64,000 nucleotides of DNA from Amblyomma americanum (GCF_052857255.1 NC_135507.1:78040850-78104849); one strand, 5' to 3'. Counted from the stretch's first letter, positions 1 to 10,597 are shown. The notes: generated from the letters alone by a model not told the origin. Numbers and translations: made by a program.

Positions 1-1
1 C

Positions 2-532
2 GTCGCTCCCGTTCTGACTACCCCACAAGTTCAAAATTCCACATGCAAGCACCAAATCACTTGGACTCCTGGGCACGAGGGGCTCGAGGGAAACGAGGCC
101 ATGGACAGTCTAGCTCGGGGATATACTAACCGAGCGACTAACCTCCCCAACCTCACCCCTTTCCCCTCTACGTACGGCGAGCGCCTCATGCGTCTCCGAA
201 CACAAAGACTAGTCTATCCCCCACCACACCGTAAGCTAACGGCGGCACAGGCGAGGGAATGGCGACAACTACAGACGAACACCTTCCCTAACCTACACAA
301 GTACCACATCATCTTCCCCGACCGATATGACAGCATCTGCCCCTGGTGTGGCGGAATTCCAACAACATATCATGTAACATGGGGCTGCTCCGGTCCCATG
401 CCCCCCGAACTAGACAAACATCACTCCGAGGAACAGTGGGAGTCTGCCCTGCTCAGCTCTGACTTGGCGACGCAGCGAAAGCTGATATCCCAAGCAAGAG
501 CAGCTGCGGTGGACATTGGGGTCCTGAAATAA
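2..532 (+). CDS. LINE ORF2 C-terminus (RNase H end plus zinc-knuckle tail), cut by window edge
   Basis: The frame is open from base 2, so the 5' part lies outside the window. Around 56-115 it encodes WTPGHEGLEGNEA followed by MDSLAR, the last RNase H motif, in which the Asp after GNEAM is the final catalytic acid. Then comes the linker typical of I-type LINEs (YPPPHRKLTAAQA, QTNTFPNL) and a C-terminal zinc-binding patch, CPWCGG then YHVTWGC. The protein stops at 530-532 after GVLK. The usual role is removing RNA from the RNA:DNA hybrid during target-primed reverse transcription. The closest relative in the window is LINE-D (46606-52471), which shares the linker and tail. Likely a 5'-truncated or edge-cut insertion. 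Confidence 0.8.
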   Translation, partial: VAPVLTTPQVQNSTCKHQITWTPGHEGLEGNEAMDSLARGYTNRATNLPNLTPFPSTYGERLMRLRTQRLVYPPPHRKLTAAQAREWRQLQTNTFPNLHKYHIIFPDRYDSICPWCGGIPTTYHVTWGCSGPMPPELDKHHSEEQWESALLSSDLATQRKLISQARAAAVDIGVLK

Positions 533-613
533 GGACTCCACACAAAATCTGTATTTTCGCCTCTCTATCCTACCTTTTTGGAATAAATGTTTTCTACTAC
601 TACTACTACTACT
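533..613 (+). other. LINE 3' UTR, AATAAA signal and (TAC)n tail
   Basis: The LINE ORF is followed by a short 3' UTR with a polyadenylation-type AATAAA at about 583, then TGTTTTC and a run of TAC repeats to about 613. This AATAAA-GTTTTC-microsatellite ending recurs in six other LINE 3' ends of the window. Confidence 0.7.
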
Positions 614-681
614 TACGGCGCGGTTTAGGTGTCCAACGGTATATGAGAGAGATACTGCGCCATTTGATTCCCCTAAAACCA

Positions 682-735
<54 letters not shown>
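614..735 (+). mobile_element. SINE 3' fragment with (ATT)n tail
   Basis: This matches the 3' third of the common SINE of the window: CTTACGGCGCGG, then TCCAACG, ATATGAGA, ACTGCGCCATTT, AAAACCAATTATT. The tail is a (TTA)n run of about 55 bases. The tRNA-like head is missing; the fragment abuts the LINE (TAC)n tail directly. Confidence 0.85.
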
Positions 736-1535
736 TAAACGCTCGGATAAAGATGGGACACTTTCGGCAGCTCCTCGAAAGCTGCCCGCGCCACTCACGC
801 CGGACGTCCATGAGGAGTTATCGCTTAGAATGTTCACGAAAATTTCATTTCGTGTGCCGTGTGCATCTTTATTTCCTTTATGTGCCCTTTGTTCAGTGCT
901 TTTGCTTGGCTAAAAGTCCGGCAACAAAAACTCATTTTCTTTCTTATCGCATTCCTCTCGTGGCAAGGTCAGACTGATTTCTGAAGCCTGAAGAGTGAAA
1001 TGGGTGCATTGTCTTCACTGTAATTTCTAGAATCGCCTAACTGCTAGCCTCAGCGGAGTAACACTCCAATCAGTGGAACGCAGTCACAAAACCAGTGAAT
1101 TTGCCATGCTTAAATAAATTAAGTTTCGAGCTATTTTTGTTGAATGAACACAAGCCACGCAGGGGTGGACTCGCATCTTGTGCTCGGCTGCAAAATTTTC
1201 CATTAAAAATTTTTCATTGCATTCGTGGTGAACAGCTTAGCTTCGCTATATGCATTGTAGACGTTCAGGTTCACCGATTTGAAAGAATGCAGGTTTCAGT
1301 GATTGAATGCAACCTTCGCATGATAAGGTCATTATTATTGCGCTCACGCAGCGGCTGAGTATTTTCGTTATAAGTCCAATGCTCCTTAATTAAAATGGTT
1401 TTAAGCAGCAATCCACATGTCTGAACAACTGAAAGCTAATGCGAGGATGTCAGAGGCAGACACAATTTTTTAAAATGTGAATATGAGGCGAGTGTAACGA
1501 ATACTTTTGCAGTCGATCAAGTCCACGAAGCTTCA

Positions 1536-1826
1536 GCCCCTCATTGATAAGGGCGCGCGAGTGCAGCTCCAGAGTACCCGGGATTAATCCAATCGGCTGA
1601 GGCAGCATTTAGATGGAGCCGATACTCGAAGGCGCTCGTGTGCTGTGCGATGTCAGTGCACGATAAATATCCACAGGTGGTCTAAAATCTTCCTGAGTCC
1701 TCCACTGCTGCAACACTGTATATCTTCTTTCACTACCACTTGCCTCCTTTCCCTTAATGTGCGTTTGGGGTGTCCTCCGAGATAAGACAATGACGACACC
1801 GTTATTTTCCTCAAACTGCCTATTCT
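1536..1826 (+). mobile_element. Old, diverged SINE shared by both duplication copies
   Basis: A degraded head (CCCTCATTGATAAGGGCG) is followed by a broken hairpin (ATGGAGCC), then GGCGCTCGTGTGCTGTGCGA, a diverged centre (CAGGTGGTCTAAAATCTTCC) and a pyrimidine-rich 3' part. The same old copy is seen in reverse around 38700-39610, so it predates the duplication. Confidence 0.75.
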
Positions 1827-1856
1827 TCAATGGCCAATTTTGATTGCACAGCACAT

Positions 1857-2245
1857 ATATATCAATAATCAATAATAATTGGTTTTTTGGGGAAAGGAAA
1901 TGGCGCAGTATCTGTCTCATATATCATATCAATAATCAATAATTGGTTTTTCGGGAAAGAAAATGGCGCAGTATCTGTCTCATATATCGTTGGACACCTG
2001 AACCACGCCGTAAGGGAGGGGTTAAAGGAGGGAGTGAAAGAAGAAAGGAAGAAGAGGTGCCGTAGTGGAGGGCATCGGAATAATTTCGACCACCTGAGGA
2101 TCTTTAACGTGCACTGACATCGCACAGCACACGGGCGCCTTAGCGTTTTTCCTCCATAAAAACGCCGCCGCCGCGGTCGGGTTCGAACCCGGGAACTCCG
2201 GATCAGTAGTCGAGCGCCCTAACCACTGAGCCACCGCGGCGGGTA
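1857..2245 (-). mobile_element. SINE, full length, with tandemly doubled 3' end
   Basis: A nearly consensus SINE on the minus strand: head GCCGCGGTGGCTCAGTGGTTAG reads from 2240 down, B box GGTTCGAACCC near 2180. It is flanked by a perfect 10-bp duplication, CACAGCACAT at 1847-1856 and 2246-2255. Its 3' terminal stretch of about 65 bp occurs twice in tandem (1857-1923 and 1924-1988). Confidence 0.9.
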
Positions 2246-2499
2246 CACAGCACATGGCTGTTTTTGTTTCGCTGTTCGTCGTCAACAGGGTAAAAGAAAT
2301 TGAACAAAAACGATAATATCACCTCTTCGCGTAAATCTGAGATTCTAAGTTGGCACTGAAAAAAATTTCGATGCTACGCCGCCAGTTCACAATCAGCTTG
2401 CAAACGAGCAAGGGATTCAATTATACGTTGAATTTGTTCAGCAAAAGCCTCTTACAGGACCACTAAGTTTTTGTGCGCTTAATGCATTAGATAGCGGTA

Positions 2500-2604
2500 C
2501 CCAGGCCTGTTCACTGGCTTAAGCCGGAGCTAGTGAGCAGGCCTGTGCACTTTCCTTTTCTTTCATCCTTGCAGCATCAACAACAACAACAACAACAACA
2601 ACAA
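2500..2604 (+). repeat. Short interspersed repeat ending in (CAA)n
   Basis: GAGCAGGCCTGTGCACTTTCC, then TTTTCTTTCAT and a (CAA)9-type tail. A similar core (GGCAGGCCCGYGYACTTT) is seen at 14170-14240, 53270-53390 and 53680-53795. Family not recognised. Confidence 0.5.
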
Positions 2605-2814
2605 GCACCGGCTCCAAGTGCGGTTGGGACGCTTCCTGTTGTGGTATTCGGCTATTGTTTGTTTGTGCGTAATCACGAGCGTGAAAGCTCGTGTTGATCT
2701 TCGGCACCAGTTGGTTTTGTAACTATTTGTCTCGGCCAGATATATTATGTGCTCTGATGTACCCTTTTTTGCACACATTTCATTGCTGCTTTGGCGGGCA
2801 AAAAACTCCCCTGT

Positions 2815-3165
2815 TGAAGCGGAAAGCTTCACACGCTAGTGAACACTGCGTTTCGCGCGAGCCGGCATATGTCGGAGCACGAGTGACGTCACGCACTGCG
2901 CAGGTGGCCGCCGCCGACTCCGTCGCCTTGCCTTTCGCCGCTGCCGCGCGTGTTTCTCTCGCTGCATAGTCACTACTGCGCATGCGCCCCTTGTAGCACC
3001 GACCCACAGGGGTTCCGCCGCTGCGCAGCGTCGCGCCTTTCCTCAAAGCCATCGCCGTCTAGAACATTGTCAATGCCAACGAACACACTGAACGCCCACA
3101 TCTTTCGCTTTGTATATCCTCGAATAGCTGAGCTAATCTACATAAATTTTATTTGTATTTAATAA
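2815..3165 (-). repeat. GC-rich interspersed repeat with CRE and NRF1-like sites
   Basis: Related copies are at 15808-15965, 19440-19580 and 54725-54920 on the plus strand. This copy carries a perfect TGACGTCA (2884-2891) and TGCGCATGCGC (2977-2987), which are the CREB/ATF and NRF1 consensus sites. The part 3045-3165 also recurs reversed at 54181-54310. Several short ORFs cross it but none is supported as a protein. Confidence 0.7.
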
Positions 3166-3361
3166 GCGTATGTAGCTATCGCTAGCCAGCCCGTCGTCAT
3201 AAACTTATATCGTCATTTTTAGGAACACTTCGCAAATTTGCGATCACGAATTTCACCTTGCAAATAATGCGCTATAGTTTTAGTGTCTCTTCGCTTCGGT
3301 CGCTTGAGGATTCCTTTGCGCACTATTACACACATATCGGTAACTTTTCACGTGACATCGC

Positions 3362-3512
3362 ATGGATGGATGGATGGATGGATGGATGGATGGATGGATG
3401 GATGAATGGATGGATGGATGGATGGATGGATGGATGGATGGATGGATGGATGGATGGATGGATGGATGGATGGATGGATGGATGGACGGACGGGTGTATG
3501 GATGGATGGATT
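3362..3512. repeat. (GGAT)n microsatellite
   Basis: About 150 bp of near-perfect GGAT/ATGG units with one GAAT variant near 3411 and a degenerate end (GGACGGACGGGTGTATGG). It abuts the unnamed repeat at 3521. LINE tails elsewhere end in CATC units, so it may be an expanded LINE tail. Confidence 0.95.
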
Positions 3513-3520
3513 ATTTTATG

Positions 3521-3905
3521 GTTTATTTCATTACATATACGTTGCTTAAGAACTGCTTGCAAACCAACATTTACATTTTTGTTTTATTTACCACACAACC
3601 TATGATTGACAGTTCGTGCAGAAGAATTCCGTCTAGAACTTCTGTCTACAGCTTCCGTGTACAACTTCCGTCCACGCCACTCATGAGCCAGGAAATGCTT
3701 TCGCCTTAAAATGTTCTCTCGGACGTTATGCCACGCGACTATATCCACGCCCCACCGCCGCAGCGGCCGTTGAGCCGACAGCGCTCGCTCACCTCGCAAC
3801 TGCCGAATCACGTGACGCTGCGTTGCGTAGCCGACGCCACTCTCGCAACTGCCGGAAAACGCGTGACGCACCATTCGCTGTATAAAAACGTGTGGCGTGT
3901 GCTCA
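3521..3905 (+). repeat. Unnamed repeat with a TATA box, copy 1
   Basis: It starts GGTTTATTTCATTACATATA and ends CGTGTGGCGTGTGCT. A second copy lies at 46131-46456 plus 52654-52692, split by nested insertions. Both retain CGCTRTATAAAA about 25 bp from the right end. There is no ORF of note. It could be a promoter-bearing LTR or element end, or, read on the other strand, a LINE 3' UTR, since GAAATAAACC is present. Confidence 0.65.
3870..3900 (+). promoter_or_regulatory. TATA box conserved between two repeat copies
   Basis: CCATTCGCTGTATAAAAACG here corresponds to CCATTCGCTATATAAAACG at 52654-52680. Conservation between diverged copies makes a core promoter plausible; no transcript can be assigned. 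Confidence 0.4.
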
Positions 3906-4417
3906 CACATTACTGCGCTTCAGTATCGGGAGGGGTACCAATTAAAGGATGTAATGTAGGGTAATTTGTTTCCATGCTTTTTGGCATCTTCCTGTGTTGC
4001 ACTTTTCCGGCTATGGTGTCGAGCTCATTCTCCCTTTCTTGGATCCGCTAGGCACATTTTGCTCTTGCATCACCAAACGTGCAGCCTTTGGAGAACAACG
4101 CTCGGTCATATAGTTTAATCCTGATAACCTTTGCTGCAGCTGCACGTTTCTTTAACTCCGTGCCTCCTCATTACTCAGCGATGCAGACTACTTTATAGTT
4201 TCAGAGCGAAAGCTGTGTTAGCGTTGTACAAGCTATTTAGGGCAGCCGTAACGCGTTATGCGTATCCAGCTACGAACTGATAGTAATGCTATTGATGTGG
4301 TAGTGTTCAACATGAAGCGAAAAAATTACTGCGCCACTCCGGTAGCGCACTACCGTCGTTCACACGCTCCCGCTAAGTAAAGAGTGCGAAAGCACGCGCC
4401 TTTCGCCTCCATCTAAG
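3906..4417. other. No recognisable feature
   Basis: About 510 bases with no convincing ORF, repeat partner or RNA gene. Mixed composition, likely unique or very old DNA. Confidence 0.5.
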
Positions 4418-4498
4418 CGCGGCCCCTATACGGTCAGGTTCGAACCCCGGTATTCCAGCTCAGTACTTGTGCGCCTAAGTACAAAGCCCTTGCGGTGG
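4418..4498 (-). mobile_element. SINE head relic
   Basis: GGTTCGAACCCCGG, then CAGCTCAGTACTTGTGCGCC and CTTGCGGTGG, align with the minus-strand SINE head (B box then A box region). It is truncated at the LINE-B tail. Confidence 0.55.
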
Positions 4499-4520
4499 AT
4501 GGATGGATGGAAAACTTTAT

Positions 4521-7500
4521 TGGGTTCAGCAAGTAGTGATAAGTAACCACAAGCGGGCCACTCCCACGTCGGGACCGGAAGACCAAGCCTGACGGCCACG
4601 TCGTGAGCCTGCTGGACAACCCAGAATTGTTCATCCAGTTCCGGGCTGCGAAGTGCAGCCTCCCACTTGGACGCGTCCTTGATCGCCGAGTCTTCAATTC
4701 TTGCGCAAGACCAGAGCATGTGTTCGAGCGTGGCTAAATCACTACAATCCTGGCAATAAGGCTCTGTATACGTCTCAGGATAAAACATGTTCAACCTCCG
4801 TGGGCAAGTATAAGTACCAGTCTGTAGTAAGCGTAATGTAAGTGCCTGAGCCCTGTTCAGTTTAGGATGCGGCAAACCATAAACCCTGCGATTAAGAAGG
4901 TAATACTTCGTGACCTGATTGTATGTGGAAGGGGAGTCTCTGTTCTCGGGGAGTACCGCCACGCCGTGGCGCGGCGCAGAGCGGAGGGTAAGATCTCGCG
5001 CTGCCACATGAGCGGACTCATTGAGATTTGGAGGGGCTCCCTCAATCATCCCAAGGTGAGCAGGAAACCAGCATAAGTAGTGTTGAGAGATCTCACAGGT
5101 CTGCATAATCTTAAAAGCAACCTTAGCCACTGAGCCCTTCTCAAAGGCCCTAACGGCCGACTTTGAATCACTGTATACAAAAGGCCTGCGCCTGTCAACC
5201 AGGGCGAGAGCAACAGCCGCTTGCTCCGCGACCTCTGGCCTATCAGTCCGAACGGTAGCAGCGTTAACGACACTGCCCTCATTGTACACAACTACGGTAA
5301 ACACCTTCCTCTCCTAGTTAAATGAACCATCGACCAAGCCGACCATCTGATTCTCATCCCGAATGAGTCTCCGCAAACAAGCCCTCCTGGCCTTTCTTCT
5401 ACCCACATTTCGCTCCGGATGCATGTTCCTGGGAACAGGCTTGACATGATACCGCTGACGGACCTTCAAGGGAATACCGACGTGAAACTACGAAATCTTC
5501 TCCTGATGAACACCTTACTCTCTCAGAATCTGCCGGCCGGCGCTTGTCGTAGAGAGACGCACCGTCTGCGTCCTCTCCTGAGCCTTAGCTATCTCATCCA
5601 AGGTATTATGAATTCTCAGCTGGAGAAGTCGCTCGTTGCTGGGGCACATTGGCACTCCGAACAATTTCTTGGTGATCTTCATAATCTGCGTGTCAAGCTT
5701 CTCCTTCTCTGAAGGTTTCCACTTGTGCATAAGTCTGCCACATCAGTAAAGTGACACAATACAAATGCGTGCATAAGCCTAATCAGACTATCCTCCTTCA
5801 ATCCCATCTGCCTGTTGGCCACCCTCTTCACTAGGCGTACCGCGTTTTCTGTCTTGGCAATGATCTTCTGGATCGTCAGCGTGTTGGCGCCGTTCGACTC
5901 AGTCAGCATCCCCAAAACCCTGATCTTATCTAACCTAGGGATGAGATCGCCATTTCTTGTGCGATGCTGAATGCTCAGCTTGTCCACGGGGATCCAGCCC
6001 CTCGGCTTGGGTCCCCATCTAGTGATACTGTACAGCAACAGCTACAACTTCGAGGGAGAGCACCTTAATCCCGTCGTATCCAAATAAGTCTCGATTACAT
6101 CTACTGCCTCCTGCAGAGCACACTCGATATAGCCCTCACTACCCCCGGAACACCATATGGTCACGTCATCGGCATACATGTGTGCTTTATCCCCTCTATC
6201 TCCAAGAGCTTCTTGGCCAACCCGGCCATGGCCAGATTGAACAATGTGGGCGAGATGACGGCCCCCTGAGGAGTGCCCCTGTCTCCAAGGTTCAACGTCT
6301 TTGACTCCAGCTCCGCAACCCTCAAGGTGGCCTTCCTGCATGACAGGAAGGACCTGACGTAGTCATGAAAGCGCGTGCCGAGGCCAAGATCCGAAATTGA
6401 CTTTAGAATATAAGAGTGCCGAACGCGGTCAAAGGCCTTCTCCAGGTCTAGGCCTAGGATGGCCTTAACGCCCCTTCCATCTCCGTCAATGACCTGATGC
6501 TTGATGAGCTTTATTGCGTCTTGAGTCGACAGTCCGGCCCAAAAACCAATCATTGTGTGGGGGTAGACCTCGTTCTCCTCAAGGTACCTTGTAAGCCGAT
6601 TAAGCACCGCATGCTCGGCCACCTTGCCCACACAGGAAGTGAGCGAAATAGGCCTTAAGTTATCAATGCTCGGGGCTCTGCCAGCCTTGGGAATGAGCAC
6701 CGTGAGAGCTGTCTTCCACTGCTCCGGAACCACCCCATCTCTCCACATAGCGTTAACATCCCCGGTAAGGTACTTGATTGACCTATCATCCAGGTTTTTC
6801 AAAAGCTTGTGCGAAATCCCGTCCGGTCCGGGAGCCGACTTGCTGTCAAGGTTATGAAAAACCGTGCGTATCTCATCCACAGAAAGGGCCTCATCTAGGG
6901 AAAGGTTGTCCTTTCCCGTGTAGGCATGTTGTGTCAGAAGAGCATCCGGGTCTGCAACAGGAAGGTATTTGTTGGCCAGCTTCTCAACCAGCTCCTCCTC
7001 CGAGGCAGACCCGACTGCTTCGTGTATAGCTCTAGCAAGGAGGTGCCCCTGACTCTTGTATTGGAGTCGTTCAGCAAATGCTTAAGCAAGCCCCACGACC
7101 TCCCGCTGCGTACCTGCTCGTCCACCGAGTTGCATACCTCATCCCAGTGTTGCCTAGACAAAAGCTTAGTGCTCCTCAATCAGCTTATTCAGCTCGGAAA
7201 TCTTCTTGCGCAGCCTGCGATTAAGCCGCTGCCCCTTCCACCTAGCCAGCACAGACCGCTCGGCTTCAATCAGATGGACCAGCCTGCTATCAACACTATA
7301 CACCTCCAAATCCGTAGTGATCTCCTTCGTAACTACGTTTACATCCTCCCTCACCTGGGTGACCCAGTCCTCCAGGGACGGCCGGTACAGGCCTTCGAAT
7401 TCCTTCCCCCTTTTTCCTCTCTCCTCTCGGATCATGCGAAACTTATCCCAGTCTATAAACGTTAACGCCCAACGGAGCCTACCCTCAACCTCAAAAACGA

Positions 7501-8129
7501 CTTGGTTAATATAATGATCACTAACTAGGTCTTCGGCAAGATTGCACCAACTAGGCTTGGCGGCGTTCTTTACAAAGCAGAGGTCAGGGGTAGTATCCCT
7601 ACACGTCGACGTCCCTATACGTGTCGGAAAAGCAGGGTCAGTGCCCAGCGTTCTGCCAGAGGTCTCTCCCTTTAACTGTGTCATGCTTGTACCTCCACAC
7701 GTGATACGGAGCATTAAAGTCTCCGGCCACGATCAGCGGATAGTCCCCGGCAAGCTTAGAAGTCTTCTGCAGAAGCAGCTTGAATTTCTGCACCATGTCC
7801 CTCGGGGCACTATACACGTTCAGAATAAACACGCTTTTCTTATTCACCCGTTTAGGAATCGCCTCAATCATGACATATTACAGAGAACTGAAATGTATCT
7901 TAACATCACGGACAAAGTGCTTCAGTTTGCTATCCAATAATATGGAGGTCCCCCGAGCTTTGGATCCCCCGAAGACGGTTCGGTAGTCCGTCAGAGAAAC
8001 TTCTGCTGTTATTGTCTCCTGCAGTAGAATAGCCTGCGGCCTACCCTTACACGCGCGAATACACTGCTGTAGACGCGCCCGTTTACGAGCATACCCCCTA
8101 CAGTTCCATTGCCACACACAAGGTCTCAT
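4521..8129 (-). pseudogene. LINE-B ORF2 (endonuclease, RT, RNase H), broken
   Basis: It starts MRPCVWQWNCRGYARKR at 8129, an AP-endonuclease N-terminus. VAGDFNAPYHVW near 7730 and SDHYINQVVF near 7520 are further endonuclease motifs. RT lies at about 6880-6100: SAPGPDGISHKLL, LRPISLTSCVGK, LGLDLEKAFDRVRH, GTPQGAVISPTLFN, then YADDVTIW after a frameshift near 6165. RNase H is at about 5300-5000; its middle Asp motif is VYSDSKSAVRAF and the final motif is degraded (GAPPNLNESAH). The tail ends with CQDCSDLATLEHMLWSC. At least four frame changes and a stop at 7878-7880 make it a pseudogene. Confidence 0.87.
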
Positions 8130-9993
8130 TTTGTCGCACCATGTTGAAGCAGTTGCTGCGAGGCATCTTGCTGAACCTGAGACTGCGCCGTCGACGAACG
8201 AGCCGACTGTGATCCCGACCTATGAAGGGGAGAGGCACTCAGACTGGACTTGTTTTCGAACACCTCTATTCTACATTGCTGCTCCTTGAACCTCCCATCG
8301 ATCAAGCCGAGCGACTCTGTGAGACGCGTATTCAGCTGCGCCAGACCATCGTTGACCTGCTTGGCACTATCCACAACACTCGACAACATATCCGTATGCT
8401 CAGATCTCAGCTTCCTCGACGCGGGCTCCGCCTCATGTGTCAACGCCTTCTTCCCCTTTGAGGGGCGCGACCCACTAGCCTCACCTACATCAGCAAAATC
8501 CATGCTCTCTATGGGCTCAGGCATTGCCCTCTCCGCCGGTGCAGGGTCTGCTACACCCTTAAGTGCCGAGATTTCTGCCTTAAGCGACCTCAAGAGTTCT
8601 CTCAACTCTGCGTTTTCCTGCTCTAGCCTCTTGAATCTCGACTCATTATTGCTATGCTCTGGCCTTACCAAACTAGGCATCTCCACTCGAGCACTTGCGC
8701 GCTCCGCCCAGTTAGTACCACTGGCCTCTTCACCGGGGCCCTTGTCTTGTAGACCCTGCAACACACCACTCTTGCGCACACCCTGTCTCTCAGTCCCATT
8801 GGGGCCACGCGCAGTCTCAGTTCCCAACTGTCCGTTCATTCCGAAGCGCACCTTAGACGCCGATCTGCTCCCAGACCGGCCACCGGACAGGCTGCGAGAT
8901 GCTCTTCCTGGTGTCCTTGATCTTGATCTTGAGCGTCGACACCCACAATCCTGTCCTTGCCCAGCCTCCAGCGTCTTCCCCAACGTTGGGAACTGGCTTT
9001 CGGCGCATCTGAAGCCTCCCTTCTCTTCATCCTCCGCCTTGATATCCGCCATAGCCCGCTGAAAACGGCAGCGCCGGACCACATATGGGGTACGGAACCG
9101 CTGCTGGCACTCCTTGGCCGCCGTGATATGCTCTCCCCCACACAGTTCACACTTGGGCGTACACCGGTGGGCCTCATCGGGATTGGTTGAACCGCAGCCC
9201 TTGCAAACCACTTATTCCGGCGAGGGATAGACGTCAGAGCGATGCCCCAGCTTTCCGCAAGCATAACAAACATCAATCTGCTTGCGGTAAAGCGTGCACC
9301 TAACCAGCGCGTTACCATACCGAACGTAGTTGGCCACCTTGTACCCGTCGAAAGCGATGGTGACCGTATCCGATTCTTTGATGCGTTTGGCCGCCAGGGC
9401 CAGGGGATTACGCGGGTTAACAATATTGCGACTGAGCGCTTCGGGTCCCTCGCTGAGAGGTACATTTCTTATGATTCCGTTGCACGTTTCATGCGGCGCC
9501 GCAAGATATGTGGCAGCTGCATGCGTGTCCGCAGCAATGTATAACTCCTTGATCCTCACGTACTTCGTAGCATTTTCGTCTTCAGGCGTGCTGACCACCA
9601 CAATATTCCGCTGATAGTTGGGGCAGATCATGTCTGCTTCTCGCTTCACCTCGTCTATGCAAGCAGCAGACGCGTGATTGTATCAGCCACCGCGGCCGTA
9701 CCAATTTTAGTAATATTCAGACCTCCCGTGATCCTGCCGATAATCTTGATATCATTTTTCGGCAGCGGAGGCATTTTACCACGCCGGATGATACCCTTCT
9801 TGACGCTAGAAAGCGAGTTTGTACTCACTTTGCCGTTCTTGGGTCCCGGCCCGCCGTTAGGGCTAACAGCGTTGCCGCCGTATGACAGCTTGGCCTTGGT
9901 CGTAAAATTTTTCTGGGTGTTAATTTTCGAGCCAGCATCCTCCGGAACGTCTTCCGGAGAAATATCTTTGCCTTCCACAGCGTATTCCATCAT
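8126..9993 (-). pseudogene. LINE-B ORF1 (nucleic-acid-binding, CCHC), broken
   Basis: The reading begins MMEYAVEGKD at 9993. The frame is lost near 9655 and resumes as ASAACIDEVKREAD in another frame. A TAA interrupts it at 9212-9214, just after the first knuckle. That knuckle reads CYACGKLGHRSDVYP, in which the expected last Cys is Tyr. A second cluster follows (CKGCG, HRCTPKCELCGGEH). Then come an SR-rich stretch (about 8860-8960), a coiled-coil-like part (ENAELRELLRSLKAE) and the end LLQHGATK. Its stop TGA overlaps the ORF2 start as ATGA at 8126-8129. ORF1 proteins of I-type LINEs coat the element RNA. The shared layout with the intact ORF1 of LINE-D supports the call. Confidence 0.85.
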
Positions 9994-10272
9994 GACAAAA
10001 GTGTCGGCTGGCCGGGGAGCCGGCGCGGCCCACGAGCACGGCGGGTGGCGTAGTCAAGACGAGAAACGCCGTAAAATCAAGAACAGTCCACTCACTGAAA
10101 AAGGCCCTATATCCTGGTGTAGCGTGCAACTTCGCGGATCCGTTCAGCACAGAATTAGGCGCCGAAGAGGGAAAAATCCGGTCAAAACTGCCCATAAAGC
10201 GCCCTTCTGAAAGAAAGGACGCGCGTCGCAACAACAGCGTCCGCATCCTCTTGCGGCGGAAGAAGCCCAAAG

Positions 10273-10587
10273 GTAATAATAATAATTGGTTTTGGGGGAA
10301 GGAAATGGCGCAGTATCTGTCTCATATATCATTGGACACCTTAACCGCGCCGTGAGGGAAGGGATAAAGGAGGGAGTGAAAGAAGAAAGGAAGAAGAGGT
10401 GCCGTAGTGGAGGGCTTCGGAATAATTTCGACCACCTGGGGATCTTTAACGTGCACTGACATCGCACAGCACACGGGCACCTTAGCGTTTTTCCTCCATA
10501 AAAACGCAGCCCTTGCGGTCGGGTTCGAACCCGGGAGCTCCGGATCAGCAGCCGAGCGCGCTAACCACTGAGCCACCGGGACGGGGC
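10273..10587 (-). mobile_element. SINE, full length
   Basis: Consensus minus-strand SINE with (AAT)n tail at 10273-10285 and B box GGTTCGAACCC near 10522. It is flanked by a perfect 10-bp duplication, AAGCCCAAAG at 10263-10272 and 10588-10597. The head end is slightly changed (CCACCGGGACGGGG). Confidence 0.92.
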
Positions 10588-10597
10588 AAGCCCAAAG

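Larger units (their letters stand above)
837..2510 (+). repeat. Inverted-duplication copy A (partner at 37857-40314)
   Basis: The sequence from 837 to 1536 reads almost collinearly with the reverse complement of 39610-40314, for example AAGCAGCAATCCACATGTCT and GTAATTTCTAGAATCGCCTA in both. Similarity resumes at 2257-2510, which matches 37857-38090 reversed, for example GGACCACTA and TTTTTGTGCGCT. An old SINE (1536-1826) is shared by both copies, while the SINE at 1857-2245 is present only here. No ORF, no terminal inverted repeats and no flanking duplication were seen. It is either an unnamed long repeat or a local inverted segmental duplication. Confidence 0.8.
4499..10262 (-). mobile_element. 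LINE-B: decayed two-ORF LINE of the I superclade
   Basis: On the minus strand the order is 5' UTR (10262-9994), ORF1 with zinc knuckles (9993-8126), and ORF2 with endonuclease, RT, RNase H and a C-terminal zinc patch (8129 to about 4500). The 3' end is AATAAAGTTTTC followed by CATC repeats at 4499-4520. About 5.8 kb is complete in outline, but both ORFs carry stops and frameshifts, so it is inactive. A SINE (10273-10587) interrupts the extreme 5' side. Confidence 0.88.

Noticed and set aside
3258..3709. Open frames of MDGW/IHPS repeats
   Set aside because: They are translations of the GGAT microsatellite in several frames, not proteins.
8250..9062. 270-codon plus-strand ORF
   Set aside because: Antisense shadow of LINE-B ORF1, caused by its Ser/Arg-rich composition.
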